From the NCBI GenBank assembly GCA_004172865.1, contig SEBV01000016.1, positions 27,666-91,665 of the forward strand: 64,000 nt of DNA. Direction: 5' to 3'. Made by a program: the position numbers and the translations under genes. This DNA comes from Gammaproteobacteria bacterium. Lineage in GTDB: Bacteria > Pseudomonadota > Gammaproteobacteria > Pseudomonadales > Cellvibrionaceae. Positions 1-7,793 of the stretch are shown here, piece after piece (the first letter of the stretch is position 1; every line of letters begins with the position of its first letter). The notes beneath the pieces are model-generated. The model was not told the origin of the DNA, did not search any database, and saw nothing but the letters and a program-made list of their open reading frames with translations.

Positions 1-591
1 CAAAGAATTTACCCAGGCAAAGCCCATGGTTTTATTGAGCTGATAACCGGTGTCGCTGTGTTCAAAACCGTAGCGACCTAACCACCAATAGGGAGTATCT
101 AATTGATCGAAACGAATGGTGACCGTACTCCAATGAGCATCGCAAGAAAAAGCTCTGGAGGAAACGCGACGAGTGTTCGCTTTATTAATATCAGTCACTT
201 TTTCATCAAAGCTAAATAAGACGAGCAGTAACACATTTTTGGGATCACACAACACCTTGAATGACAAGCTGCTGTACCTCGTTAGGTCTACTAACTTATA
301 CGGCTGAACCGCGTCCATAAAAGCAATGGTGTAATGGGTGTAAGGATAAAACTGGCTCGAATCCAGAAAAAAATCGTACTCAACCGTACCGACATTATTC
401 TTAACCGAAAGCTGGGTTTTGCCTTCAGGCATCGCAGGTTCAACTGCAGCAGACCATAAAAAATCAGGATCTCGCCCCGGAAATAAAGACGCGTTTAACT
501 TGGACTTCATGAATCCCGCGTAGATGAGGCCTGCAGTAAGCAAAAGCACCGCAACAAATCCAGCAAGGACATTTCGATAAAACTTCAGCAT
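1..591 (-). CDS. Partial membrane-anchored protein with a beta-sandwich-like sensory or binding domain (C-terminus outside window)
   Basis: An open frame reads from an ATG at 591 leftward to the window edge without a stop (197 codons). Residues about 7-26 are a single hydrophobic segment (LAGFVAVLLLTAGLIYAGF) that could be an uncleaved anchor. The rest is rich in beta-strand-like stretches with aromatic residues (WWLGRYGFEH), reminiscent of the carbohydrate-binding-like extracellular domains that precede output domains in some Cellvibrionaceae sensors. The domain assignment is a guess from composition. No output domain is visible because the gene is cut off. Upstream there is only a weak AAGG ribosome site. 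I am fairly sure this is coding, unsure of its function. Confidence 0.55.
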   Translation of the reverse strand, partial: MLKFYRNVLAGFVAVLLLTAGLIYAGFMKSKLNASLFPGRDPDFLWSAAVEPAMPEGKTQLSVKNNVGTVEYDFFLDSSQFYPYTHYTIAFMDAVQPYKLVDLTRYSSLSFKVLCDPKNVLLLVLFSFDEKVTDINKANTRRVSSRAFSCDAHWSTVTIRFDQLDTPYWWLGRYGFEHSDTGYQLNKTMGFAWVNSL

Positions 592-990
592 TATTAAAAC
601 AACCTTAGTTCAAAGCGTGCATACCGAATCAGTGCGCAAAGCTAAAACTAACAGCGTTAACCTGGATATTTGGCTTCAGAGCTATTCAAAGTCCGGGTAA
701 CTAATGGTTAAGGGCGCGCAATCGGAACCTAACGGAGGAAGTACACGCACCACAATGGAATTTATTAATTATTGTAAAAACCCGTAAGTGAAGAGATGGC
801 ACTTTAAGGTTTGACCAAGATAATGTCATACAATCCTATAGGTAGACAATATAGTCATAGTGATTATATCTTGCGTAACTGGTCGTTTAACGAGATATGT
901 GAAGGTAACCGATAGCTTCCAAGGTGTTATTTAACTGTAACAATTAAGAAATATACTTTAGGCGTCATCAACACCACGGTCAGGTTTCCT
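592..990. other. Intergenic region between divergent genes
   Basis: About 400 bases separate the partial leftward gene from ppk2. No RNA gene or long inverted repeat stands out. A TTAACT/TACTTT pair with a 17-base spacer near 930-958 could be the ppk2 promoter, and TTGACC near 817 could belong to a second one. A nine-codon ATG frame near 753 has its GGAGG too far upstream to be convincing. Confidence 0.4.
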
Positions 991-1908
991 ATGAGCTTAA
1001 TAGACGCAGAACTTGTGCAACGTATTCACAATGATTTTCTTGATAGCTACGATGAGGAATTAGAGTTGGAATTTGAAGACCGCGTTTTCGATCAGATTGC
1101 CGACGTAGAATCTCTAAATGACTCCGAAGAAAATAAAGAATACCGTCGTCTTTACTTTCGCGAATTGTTCCGCCTGCAAGGTGAGTTAGTAAAACTGCAA
1201 GATTGGGTGGCGAGCACCGGCCACAAAGTTGTAGTGATTTTTGAAGGGCGAGATGCCGCAGGAAAAGGTGGCGTTATTAAGCGCATCACACAACGCCTTA
1301 ACCCACGTATTTGTCGCGTTGCAGCATTGCCTGCGCCTAACGAGCGCGAGCGTAGCCAATGGTATTTTCAGCGTTATGTATCGCACTTACCCGCCGCTGG
1401 CGAAATAGTATTGTTTGACCGCAGTTGGTATAACCGCGCTGGCGTAGAACGCGTTATGGGTTTTTGTAACGATGAACAATACGAAGAATTTTTTCGCTCA
1501 GTGCCAGACTTTGAACGCATGCTCGTGCGCTCTGGAATTCAAGTTATTAAATATTGGTTCTCAATTTCCGACGAAGAACAGAACTTACGTTTCCTCGGTA
1601 GAATTCACGATCCATTAAAGCAGTGGAAGCTCAGCCCAATGGATTTGGAATCGCGTAGACGTTGGGAACATTACACAAAGGCAAAGGAAATTATGCTGGA
1701 GCGCACTCACATCGAAGAAGCTCCATGGTGGGTCGTTGAAGCGGTTGATAAGAAAAAAGCACGCTTGAATTGCATTCATCATTTACTGAATCAAATGCCT
1801 TACGAAGAAATTAAACGCCCAGTAATTGATTTGCCTGAGCGCGAGTATCACGATGACTACGCAAGGCAGCCAGTACCCAAAGAAATGTTTGTTCCAGACA
1901 TTTACTAA
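991..1908 (+). CDS. ppk2: Polyphosphate kinase 2 (PPK2)
   Basis: A PPK2-family enzyme, which transfers phosphate between inorganic polyphosphate and nucleoside diphosphates in the cytoplasm. The P-loop EGRDAAGKGG lies at residues 85-94 and the Walker B/lid segment FDRSWYNRAGVE at about 142-153, both hallmarks of the family. At 305 residues it matches single-domain (class I) PPK2. An acidic N-terminal stretch (residues 20-50) precedes the kinase fold. The ATG at 991 has a CAGG ribosome site six bases upstream. It stands alone, 79 bases before the methyltransferase gene, so co-transcription is possible but not shown. Whether it prefers ADP or GDP cannot be read from the sequence. Confidence 0.93.
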   Translation: MSLIDAELVQRIHNDFLDSYDEELELEFEDRVFDQIADVESLNDSEENKEYRRLYFRELFRLQGELVKLQDWVASTGHKVVVIFEGRDAAGKGGVIKRITQRLNPRICRVAALPAPNERERSQWYFQRYVSHLPAAGEIVLFDRSWYNRAGVERVMGFCNDEQYEEFFRSVPDFERMLVRSGIQVIKYWFSISDEEQNLRFLGRIHDPLKQWKLSPMDLESRRRWEHYTKAKEIMLERTHIEEAPWWVVEAVDKKKARLNCIHHLLNQMPYEEIKRPVIDLPEREYHDDYARQPVPKEMFVPDIY

Positions 1909-1987
1909 GTACGCACAGATTTTGCATCATAAAAAATAGTATTTCTTCTACTGAACATCGACTAACAAATACATCGAAGGACTTATT

Positions 1988-2617
1988 GTGCCCGAACTCA
2001 TTGCTCCGCCCGAAAAAAATACGCTTGGCGCTTACGGAATTTGGCTATTTACCGAAAAACATTCGCAAATCAAACGCATTAAAAAACAAGTAACGCCCAG
2101 CGTGCACGGCGATCGTCATTGGGATTCCAGCTATTTACTGATGGATTATTTCACCCAGTACCCGCCCACAAAAAAGGCTCGCGTGCTGGATGTAGGTTGC
2201 GGTTGGGGCCCAACCTCAATATTTTTTGCCAGCAAAGGCTGCAAAGTTACCGGTATGGATGTAGATGAAGATGTATTTGCATTTTTGGATGCACAAGCAG
2301 ATTTCAACGATGTAAAAATCGCAAAGCTTACTTGCGCGATGAAAGACATGAAGAAAAAGGATTTGGAAAATTTCGATATTATTGTTGGTGGCGATATTTG
2401 CTTTTGGGACGAACTCGCCGACGAATGGTTCGCCATGCTAAAACGTGCCGCTCAAGCAGGTGTAAAAAAAGTAGTATTGGCCGACCCTGGTCGTAGTCCA
2501 TTTTTAGCATTGATCGACAAATGCGAAAAACGTTGGCCAACTGATTTATTAATTTGGTATGCATTGGAACCCAAAAAGTTCGAAGGCAGTTTGATGGTGG
2601 TGACACTAAATAAATAA
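1988..2617 (+). CDS. Class I SAM-dependent methyltransferase
   Basis: A 209-residue Rossmann-fold methyltransferase. Motif I, VLDVGCGWG, is at residues 66-74, followed by the acidic residue of motif II in GMDVDED (about 89-95). The segment IVGGDICFWDELADEW near residues 131-146 corresponds to motif IV and resembles nicotinamide-N-methyltransferase-like or ETFB-lysine methyltransferase-like proteins, so a protein substrate is possible, but the substrate cannot be named. The start is GTG at 1988, supported by AAGGA seven bases upstream. It converges on cobQ with only 16 bases between stop codons and no clear terminator. Confidence 0.85.
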   Translation: MPELIAPPEKNTLGAYGIWLFTEKHSQIKRIKKQVTPSVHGDRHWDSSYLLMDYFTQYPPTKKARVLDVGCGWGPTSIFFASKGCKVTGMDVDEDVFAFLDAQADFNDVKIAKLTCAMKDMKKKDLENFDIIVGGDICFWDELADEWFAMLKRAAQAGVKKVVLADPGRSPFLALIDKCEKRWPTDLLIWYALEPKKFEGSLMVVTLNK

Positions 2618-2633
2618 AATCTGCATTAAATTC

Positions 2634-4094
2634 TTACTTAACAGGGATGTTAAGTAAATCCAAATTCATTGCTACTTCAACCTCCTTCGCCAACCGATTT
2701 AATTCTCGCTCACGCAGCTCATCCATCACAATTAGTTCGCTCAGTTCTGCACCTGCCCATTGCAAAATTTTATTTGTCGCTTCGGCTGAATCGAATAGGC
2801 CGTGCAGATAAGTACCGAGAATCTGCTCATCTTCACTCATTGCGCCATCCGCAATTAAAGTATCACCATCTGCAAAATAAAGTGCAGGTTTATTCAATGC
2901 TGGACCTTGCGATATACCGCAATGAATTTCATAGCCTTGAATAGCGGTTACTTTATCCCATAGCAAACCTTGTTGCTGGCGCAATATTTTTTCGGGCTTT
3001 AATTGTGTCTCCATTGCAAAATAACCCAAACCATTAATTTCACCGAGTATGCTTTCGATAGCATCCGGGTCAGCAATAAGATCACCCAACATTTGAAAGC
3101 CGCCGCAAATACCAATTAACTTGCCGCCGTAGCGTAAATGTTTCGCAATACTGTTATCCCAACCTTGCGCGCGCAAAAACTGTAAATCTGCACATACATT
3201 TTTGCTGCCGGGAATAATAATTAAATCGCATGTAGGAATGTAGTGCTCCGGCCCAACCCAAGTGAAATCAACCTCAGGATTAAAACGCAGCGCATCGAAA
3301 TCGTTGTGATTTGAAATGCGCGGTAATGCCAATACAGCAATTTTTATTTTTGTATTTGAATTCTTCTGTGTATGTTTATCCAATGCATCCTCAGCATCTA
3401 ACCGCAGCCCTTGAATGTAGGGAATAACACCTAATACAGGTTTACCGGTTTTTTGCTCCAGCCAATCTAAACCAGATTGCAATAAACTCATATCACCGCG
3501 AAAGCGATTTATCACAAAACCTATTACACGATTTTGTTCAGAAGCACTCAACAAATCCAGTGTGCCGACGATATGCGCAAATACACCACCGCGGTCAATA
3601 TCCGCAATAATAATGACGGGGCAATCAACTGCTTCTGCAAAACCCATATTGGCAATATCGCGGTCGCGCAAATTAATTTCGGCGGGACTACCCGCGCCTT
3701 CAACCACAATTACATCATACTGTTTTTGTAGGCGCTGATAAGATTCCAGCACAGCATTCATCGCATGAGTTTTATAATCGTGATAAACCGCGGCATCCAT
3801 ATCACGCACTGCTTTGCCGTGAATAATAATTTGCGCTTTGGTGTCGCTAGTGGGTTTAATCAGAACGGGATTCATATCCGTGTGCGGTTTCAAACCTGCT
3901 GCCTGCGCTTGTAATGCTTGCGCGCGGACTATCTCACCGCCGTCTTCGGTAACTGCAGAATTTAAAGCCATATTTTGCGGTTTAAAAGGCACAACCGATA
4001 CACCATGATTTTTTAGAATCCTACAGAGCGCAACAACCAAAGTAGTTTTACCTGCGTCTGAGGTGGTGCCTTGAATCATGATAGTATTAGACAT
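2634..4094 (-). CDS. cobQ: Cobyric acid synthase
   Basis: Glutamine-dependent amidase that converts adenosyl-cobyrinic acid a,c-diamide to adenosyl-cobyric acid. The N-terminal dethiobiotin-synthetase-like ATPase has the P-loop GTTSDAGKT at residues 9-17. The C-terminal class I glutaminase domain has its nucleophile Cys330 in GICGGFQ and the triad His431 in YLHGLF. Its 486 residues are normal for CobQ. It is divergent from cobT with a 60-base gap, so the two sides of the cob cluster probably share a promoter region. In a salvage context CobQ fits late assembly, although cobyrinic acid synthesis genes are not seen here. Confidence 0.96.
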   Translation of the reverse strand: MSNTIMIQGTTSDAGKTTLVVALCRILKNHGVSVVPFKPQNMALNSAVTEDGGEIVRAQALQAQAAGLKPHTDMNPVLIKPTSDTKAQIIIHGKAVRDMDAAVYHDYKTHAMNAVLESYQRLQKQYDVIVVEGAGSPAEINLRDRDIANMGFAEAVDCPVIIIADIDRGGVFAHIVGTLDLLSASEQNRVIGFVINRFRGDMSLLQSGLDWLEQKTGKPVLGVIPYIQGLRLDAEDALDKHTQKNSNTKIKIAVLALPRISNHNDFDALRFNPEVDFTWVGPEHYIPTCDLIIIPGSKNVCADLQFLRAQGWDNSIAKHLRYGGKLIGICGGFQMLGDLIADPDAIESILGEINGLGYFAMETQLKPEKILRQQQGLLWDKVTAIQGYEIHCGISQGPALNKPALYFADGDTLIADGAMSEDEQILGTYLHGLFDSAEATNKILQWAGAELSELIVMDELRERELNRLAKEVEVAMNLDLLNIPVK

Positions 4095-4154
4095 TTTTAC
4101 CTAACCGAATATTTTAAAGATCAATTTAAATGCATCTTTAGTACTGGATAAATT

Positions 4155-5192
4155 ATGCGCAGCGACTGGAATATAAAACCTGTAGATAATAAAAACGCAT
4201 CTGCTATAGCAGACATAATTAATCAGAAAACCAAACCTTTAGGTGCACTTGGCGATTTGGAAAAAATTGCCGCGCAAATTGCATTAATACAAGGAACGCA
4301 AAAAATAACGGTACACACGGTTATGATTATTTTTGCAGCAGATCATGGCATTGCTGATGAAGGTGTCAGCATAGCACCGAGCATAGTAACGCAACAAATG
4401 GTGTTGAATTTTTTACAAGGTGGCGCGGCGATTAATTGTTTCTGTCGCACTCAAAATTTACCACTGTTCGTTGTGGATGCAGGAATAAAATATCCGATAC
4501 AGCCGCACCCCGAAGCTTTAATTAATCAGCGTATTGCTGCTGGCACAAAAAACTTTTCAAAAGAACCAGCGATGACTTTGACTGAGGCGGAAAATGCTAT
4601 TTCATTTGGAGCATCGCTCGCGGAAAATTTTATAGCGCGTGAATTTACCGTTTTGGCATTTGGCGAGATGGGTATTGGAAACTCAAGTTCAGCAGCAGCG
4701 CTCTTAGCTGCTATTTCGGGTGAGCCAGTTGAAGATTGTACCGGTAGAGGCACAGGGATTAGCGATGACCAATTTGCAAAAAAAATACAGCTAATAACCA
4801 AAGCACTTGCTAGAATTTCCAAAAGATCTCTAACCCCTATTGAGTTATTAAGTGAGTTGGGTGGTTTTGAAGTAGCGCAAATATGCGGAGCAATGCTTGC
4901 TACTGCACAAGCCAAAAAAATAATTTTGGTAGATGGATTTATTGCATCTGCCGCAGCGCTTTTGGCAATAGAACTTAATCCCGCCGCCCGTGATTACATG
5001 ATATTCGCACACCAGTCACACGAAAAAAGCCATCAATTGTTATTACAAAAGCTTAATGCCAGGCCATTACTAGATTTGGGTTTACGTTTAGGTGAAGGCA
5101 CAGGTGCTGCGCTCGCAGTACCGTTATTAAAAGCGGCTGAAAGCTTTTATAACGATATGGCGACATTTTCGAGCACCGGAATTACCGTATGA
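4155..5192 (+). CDS. cobT: Nicotinate-nucleotide--dimethylbenzimidazole phosphoribosyltransferase
   Basis: CobT makes alpha-ribazole 5'-phosphate from nicotinate mononucleotide and dimethylbenzimidazole, the lower-ligand branch of B12 assembly. Visible landmarks are AADHGIADEG at residues 61-70, MGIGNSSSAA near 172-181 and the C-terminal LGEGTGAA with Glu314 in the position of the family's catalytic glutamate. Length (345) is typical. It leads the operon cobT-cobS-cobU-cobC: its stop overlaps the cobS start by four bases (ATGA), which suggests translational coupling. Confidence 0.96.
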   Translation: MRSDWNIKPVDNKNASAIADIINQKTKPLGALGDLEKIAAQIALIQGTQKITVHTVMIIFAADHGIADEGVSIAPSIVTQQMVLNFLQGGAAINCFCRTQNLPLFVVDAGIKYPIQPHPEALINQRIAAGTKNFSKEPAMTLTEAENAISFGASLAENFIAREFTVLAFGEMGIGNSSSAAALLAAISGEPVEDCTGRGTGISDDQFAKKIQLITKALARISKRSLTPIELLSELGGFEVAQICGAMLATAQAKKIILVDGFIASAAALLAIELNPAARDYMIFAHQSHEKSHQLLLQKLNARPLLDLGLRLGEGTGAALAVPLLKAAESFYNDMATFSSTGITV

Positions 5193-5953
5193 TTTTTAGT
5201 GCAGTAAAAAGTGAATTGAATTTATTCTTTTTGGCGCTGGGTTATTTTAGCCGCATACCTATGCCGAAATGGATTATGTACAGCACAGAGAATCTCAATC
5301 ACGCCAGCCGCTATTTTACGCTCGTTGGCTGGTTACTTGGCTTATGCGTTGCGGGAATTTATTATATCGCTCACCAGTGTTTCTCGGTAAACATCAGCAT
5401 TTGGTTGTGTATGCTCGCAAGCTTAATATTAACTGGAGCCTTTCATGAAGATGGGTTGGCAGACACAGCAGATGGATTAGGCGGTGGTTTCACCCGCGAA
5501 AAAAAATTAGCCATTATGAAAGACAGCCGTATTGGTACTTACGGTGCATGCGCATTACTAATGGCATTATTTGGAAAATATATTTTACTGCAAGAGATCA
5601 AAAATTTATTAATCGCCATTCCAGTCGCCTATGCTTTATCTCGCACAGTGGCGAGTAGCTTGTTATTCACCATGAATACCGCTAGTGACCCAGATACCGA
5701 AAAAACCAAACCACTCGCAAAATCGCAATCTCGTATCGATATGCTGATTTTAGTCGGCTCAGCGTTACCAATATTTTTATTAATAAATATTAAAACCGCG
5801 CTTTTACTGCTACTACTTTTGCTAAGCATTCGTCACATATTTCAAGTTTATTTTAATCGCCATTTAGGCGGTGTTACGGGTGACTGTTTGGGCGCAACAC
5901 AACAAGTATCGGAATTGTGTATTTACCTGTTATTGATTAGCCAAGGAATTTAA
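5189..5953 (+). CDS. cobS: Adenosylcobinamide-GDP ribazoletransferase (cobalamin synthase)
   Basis: Inner-membrane enzyme that joins adenosylcobinamide-GDP and alpha-ribazole(-phosphate) to give cobalamin (phosphate). The conserved acidic motif HEDGLADTADGLGGG lies at residues 86-100 and DSRIGTYG at 112-119; the remainder is strongly hydrophobic with several membrane segments. Length is 254 residues, usual for CobS. It overlaps cobT by four bases and is followed one base later by cobU, so it is clearly the second gene of the lower-loop operon. Confidence 0.95.
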   Translation: MIFSAVKSELNLFFLALGYFSRIPMPKWIMYSTENLNHASRYFTLVGWLLGLCVAGIYYIAHQCFSVNISIWLCMLASLILTGAFHEDGLADTADGLGGGFTREKKLAIMKDSRIGTYGACALLMALFGKYILLQEIKNLLIAIPVAYALSRTVASSLLFTMNTASDPDTEKTKPLAKSQSRIDMLILVGSALPIFLLINIKTALLLLLLLLSIRHIFQVYFNRHLGGVTGDCLGATQQVSELCIYLLLISQGI

Positions 5954-5954
5954 G

Positions 5955-6485
5955 ATGAGTGTCACATTAATTATTGGCGGTGCTCGTTCTGGTAAATCGA
6001 AATACGCAGAAGAGCTGGCCATCAAAAATTCAGGCACAGTTTGCTATATTGCAACGGCAACGCCACTTGATGCAGAAATGGAAGCGCGGATCCATCATCA
6101 TAAAATAAGACGCCCAAGCGATTGGCTTTTACATGAATGCCCGCTCGATTTAGCGGACTTATTGAAAATGGAAGCAAAAAAGGAACAAACAGTTTTGGTC
6201 GATTGTTTAACCTTATGGATTAATAATCAGCTTCACGAAAATTCACAACAGGATTTTTCGCTTTTATTCTTCAACCTTATTGCAAGTATCAAGAATTCGG
6301 TTGCCAATATTATTTTTGTCGCCAACGAAGTTGGCTTGGGAATTATTCCGCTTGGTGAAATAACTCGCCAATTTGTCGACGAAGCGGGCCGATTAAACCA
6401 ACAGGTTGCGCAAGCAGCAGATGAGGTTATCTTTATGGTTGCGGGCCTACCCGTGCCAGTTAAACAAAAGCCGCAGGTACGTTGA
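5955..6485 (+). CDS. cobU: Adenosylcobinamide kinase / adenosylcobinamide-phosphate guanylyltransferase
   Basis: Bifunctional CobU/CobP: phosphorylates adenosylcobinamide and then adds GMP. The P-loop GGARSGKS occupies residues 8-15, and the guanylylation histidine falls in RIHHHKIRRP (residues 45-54, His49 by the H-x3-RP spacing). ANEVGLGIIP near residue 125 is another family motif. Its 176 residues match the family. The start is one base after the cobS stop. Having CobU means that salvaged cobinamide can be used. Confidence 0.95.
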   Translation: MSVTLIIGGARSGKSKYAEELAIKNSGTVCYIATATPLDAEMEARIHHHKIRRPSDWLLHECPLDLADLLKMEAKKEQTVLVDCLTLWINNQLHENSQQDFSLLFFNLIASIKNSVANIIFVANEVGLGIIPLGEITRQFVDEAGRLNQQVAQAADEVIFMVAGLPVPVKQKPQVR

Positions 6486-7093
6486 TGACTAATCGCCGCT
6501 TTAGCTTTGTTCGCCATGGAAAAGTAGATGGGCCGGCAGCGCTTTATGGGAAAACTGATATTAAATTAAGCTTACAAGGTAAAAAAAATTTATCTGCTTG
6601 TTTGGAAAAATTAAACCAGGAAAAAGCTTTCGATTTTATTATTAGCTCGCCACTTAAACGCTGCGCTCTTGCAGCTCAAGATTTTGCTAATGCGATTTCA
6701 AAACCCATTTCATTAGACATAAATTTGAAAGAATTAAATTTTGGTGAATGGGATGGTGTAGATTTTAATTTGCTTGGCAACGAGTGGCTGCAACTTGAAA
6801 AATTTTGGCAATCACCACTTTCCACAACACCACCGCAGGGTGAAAGTTTAACGGTGTTTCAATCGAGAGTATCCAGTGCATGGAATAATATTAAAAACCT
6901 GCAACATGAACATACCCTTATTTTATGCCACGGCGGAACCATACGTATGATCATTGCAGAGATTTTAAATATTCCATTGGAAAGTGCGCTGTTTCAGCAA
7001 TTACATATTGATTACGGCTCAATCACCTGCATTGAAATTAACGATCACATTGACGCAAAGCCAATCATTCGCTGCATTGGCGCTCGTTACTAA
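6485..7093 (+). CDS. cobC: Alpha-ribazole phosphatase-like histidine phosphatase
   Basis: A histidine phosphatase (phosphoglycerate-mutase superfamily) with the catalytic FVRHGK motif at residues 8-13 and a second histidine in LILCHGGTIRM near residue 148. In the cob operon the expected job is removing the 5'-phosphate of alpha-ribazole or of adenosylcobalamin phosphate. I place the start at ATG 6485, which overlaps the cobU stop by one base (TGATG); a TTG at 6482 is the alternative and adds one residue. It ends the operon and converges on cobO. Confidence 0.88.
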   Translation: MTNRRFSFVRHGKVDGPAALYGKTDIKLSLQGKKNLSACLEKLNQEKAFDFIISSPLKRCALAAQDFANAISKPISLDINLKELNFGEWDGVDFNLLGNEWLQLEKFWQSPLSTTPPQGESLTVFQSRVSSAWNNIKNLQHEHTLILCHGGTIRMIIAEILNIPLESALFQQLHIDYGSITCIEINDHIDAKPIIRCIGARY

Positions 7094-7102
7094 ACCATCG
7101 TC

Positions 7103-7687
7103 TTACCACTCAATACCTTTTTGTGCTTTTACTCCAGAATCAAATGCGTGTTTGATTGCTTTGACTTCGCTAAATGTATCCGCCAAATCTTCCAAATATT
7201 TTTTTGCACCGCGACCAGTAATAATGACATTCTGATTGATGGGACGATTTTGAATTGCGGCAATAACTTTTTCTTTATCCAGGTATTTATAATTGAGCAT
7301 GTAGGTTAATTCATCCAGCAGGACCAAATGAATTTCCGGGTCAGTAAATACGTGCTCGCATTCAGCCCAGGCTTTTTCAGCTGCTTCTTTATCCTTTTCA
7401 GCATTTTGTGTTTCCCAGGTAAAACCTGTACCCATTACAAAATATTCCAGTTTGGCATTTTCACCACGAAAAATACTTTCGGTTAAAAAATTTTTCTCTC
7501 CGCATTCCCATGTGCCCTTAATAAATTGCACTATGGCAACTTTATAACCGTGCCCCAAACAGCGTAACGCTGTACCAAAACCGGAGCTGCTTTTACCTTT
7601 GCCGTCCCCTGTTAACACAATCACGACCCCGCGATCTTCGGTAGCGCGAGCAATTTTGGCATCCACAATTTCTTTGCGCTGTTGCAT
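7103..7687 (-). CDS. cobO: Cob(I)alamin / cob(I)yrinic acid a,c-diamide adenosyltransferase
   Basis: CobA/BtuR/CobO-family corrinoid adenosyltransferase, which attaches the upper adenosyl ligand. The P-loop GDGKGKSS is at residues 27-34; FIKGTWECGE, GTGFTWETQ, LDELTYML and HAFDSGVKAQKGIEW all match the family. The ATG used here (7687) has no good ribosome site. A better start exists in the same frame at 7735, with GAGGTA five bases upstream, but it runs only six codons (MTDEKD) before a TAA at 7717-7715. Family members normally begin with exactly this kind of N-terminus (MSDERYQQR in E. coli). The present protein therefore lacks about 16 N-terminal residues, or depends on re-initiation. The core domain is intact. 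Confidence 0.87.
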   Translation of the reverse strand: MQQRKEIVDAKIARATEDRGVVIVLTGDGKGKSSSGFGTALRCLGHGYKVAIVQFIKGTWECGEKNFLTESIFRGENAKLEYFVMGTGFTWETQNAEKDKEAAEKAWAECEHVFTDPEIHLVLLDELTYMLNYKYLDKEKVIAAIQNRPINQNVIITGRGAKKYLEDLADTFSEVKAIKHAFDSGVKAQKGIEW

Positions 7688-7714
7688 GCGCTCTTGATGA
7701 CGCTCTTGTTTAAG

Positions 7715-7735
7715 TTAGTCTTTTTCGTCAGTCAT
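7715..7735 (-). other. Six-codon leader frame ending in an in-frame TAA upstream of cobO
   Basis: The frame ATG-ACT-GAC-GAA-AAA-GAC-TAA is preceded at the right distance by GAGGTA (7746-7741) and lies in phase with cobO, whose first downstream ATG is 30 bases further. It matches the expected N-terminus of the enzyme, so the TAA looks like a nonsense change, or a designed short leader that feeds re-initiation. Confidence 0.6.
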
Positions 7736-7746
7736 AAAATTACCTC

Positions 7747-7778
7747 AAAAAAAATGGGTGGAAATATCCACCCATTTT
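7747..7778 (-). terminator. Rho-independent terminator downstream of btuB
   Basis: Perfect 11-base arms AAAATGGGTGG (7751-7761) and CCACCCATTTT (7768-7778) flank a six-base loop. Read on the minus strand the hairpin is followed by a run of T. It ends btuB and sits directly before the cobO ribosome site, so cobO would depend on read-through or its own promoter. Confidence 0.85.
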
Positions 7779-7793
7779 AACGTCAATTAGCGA

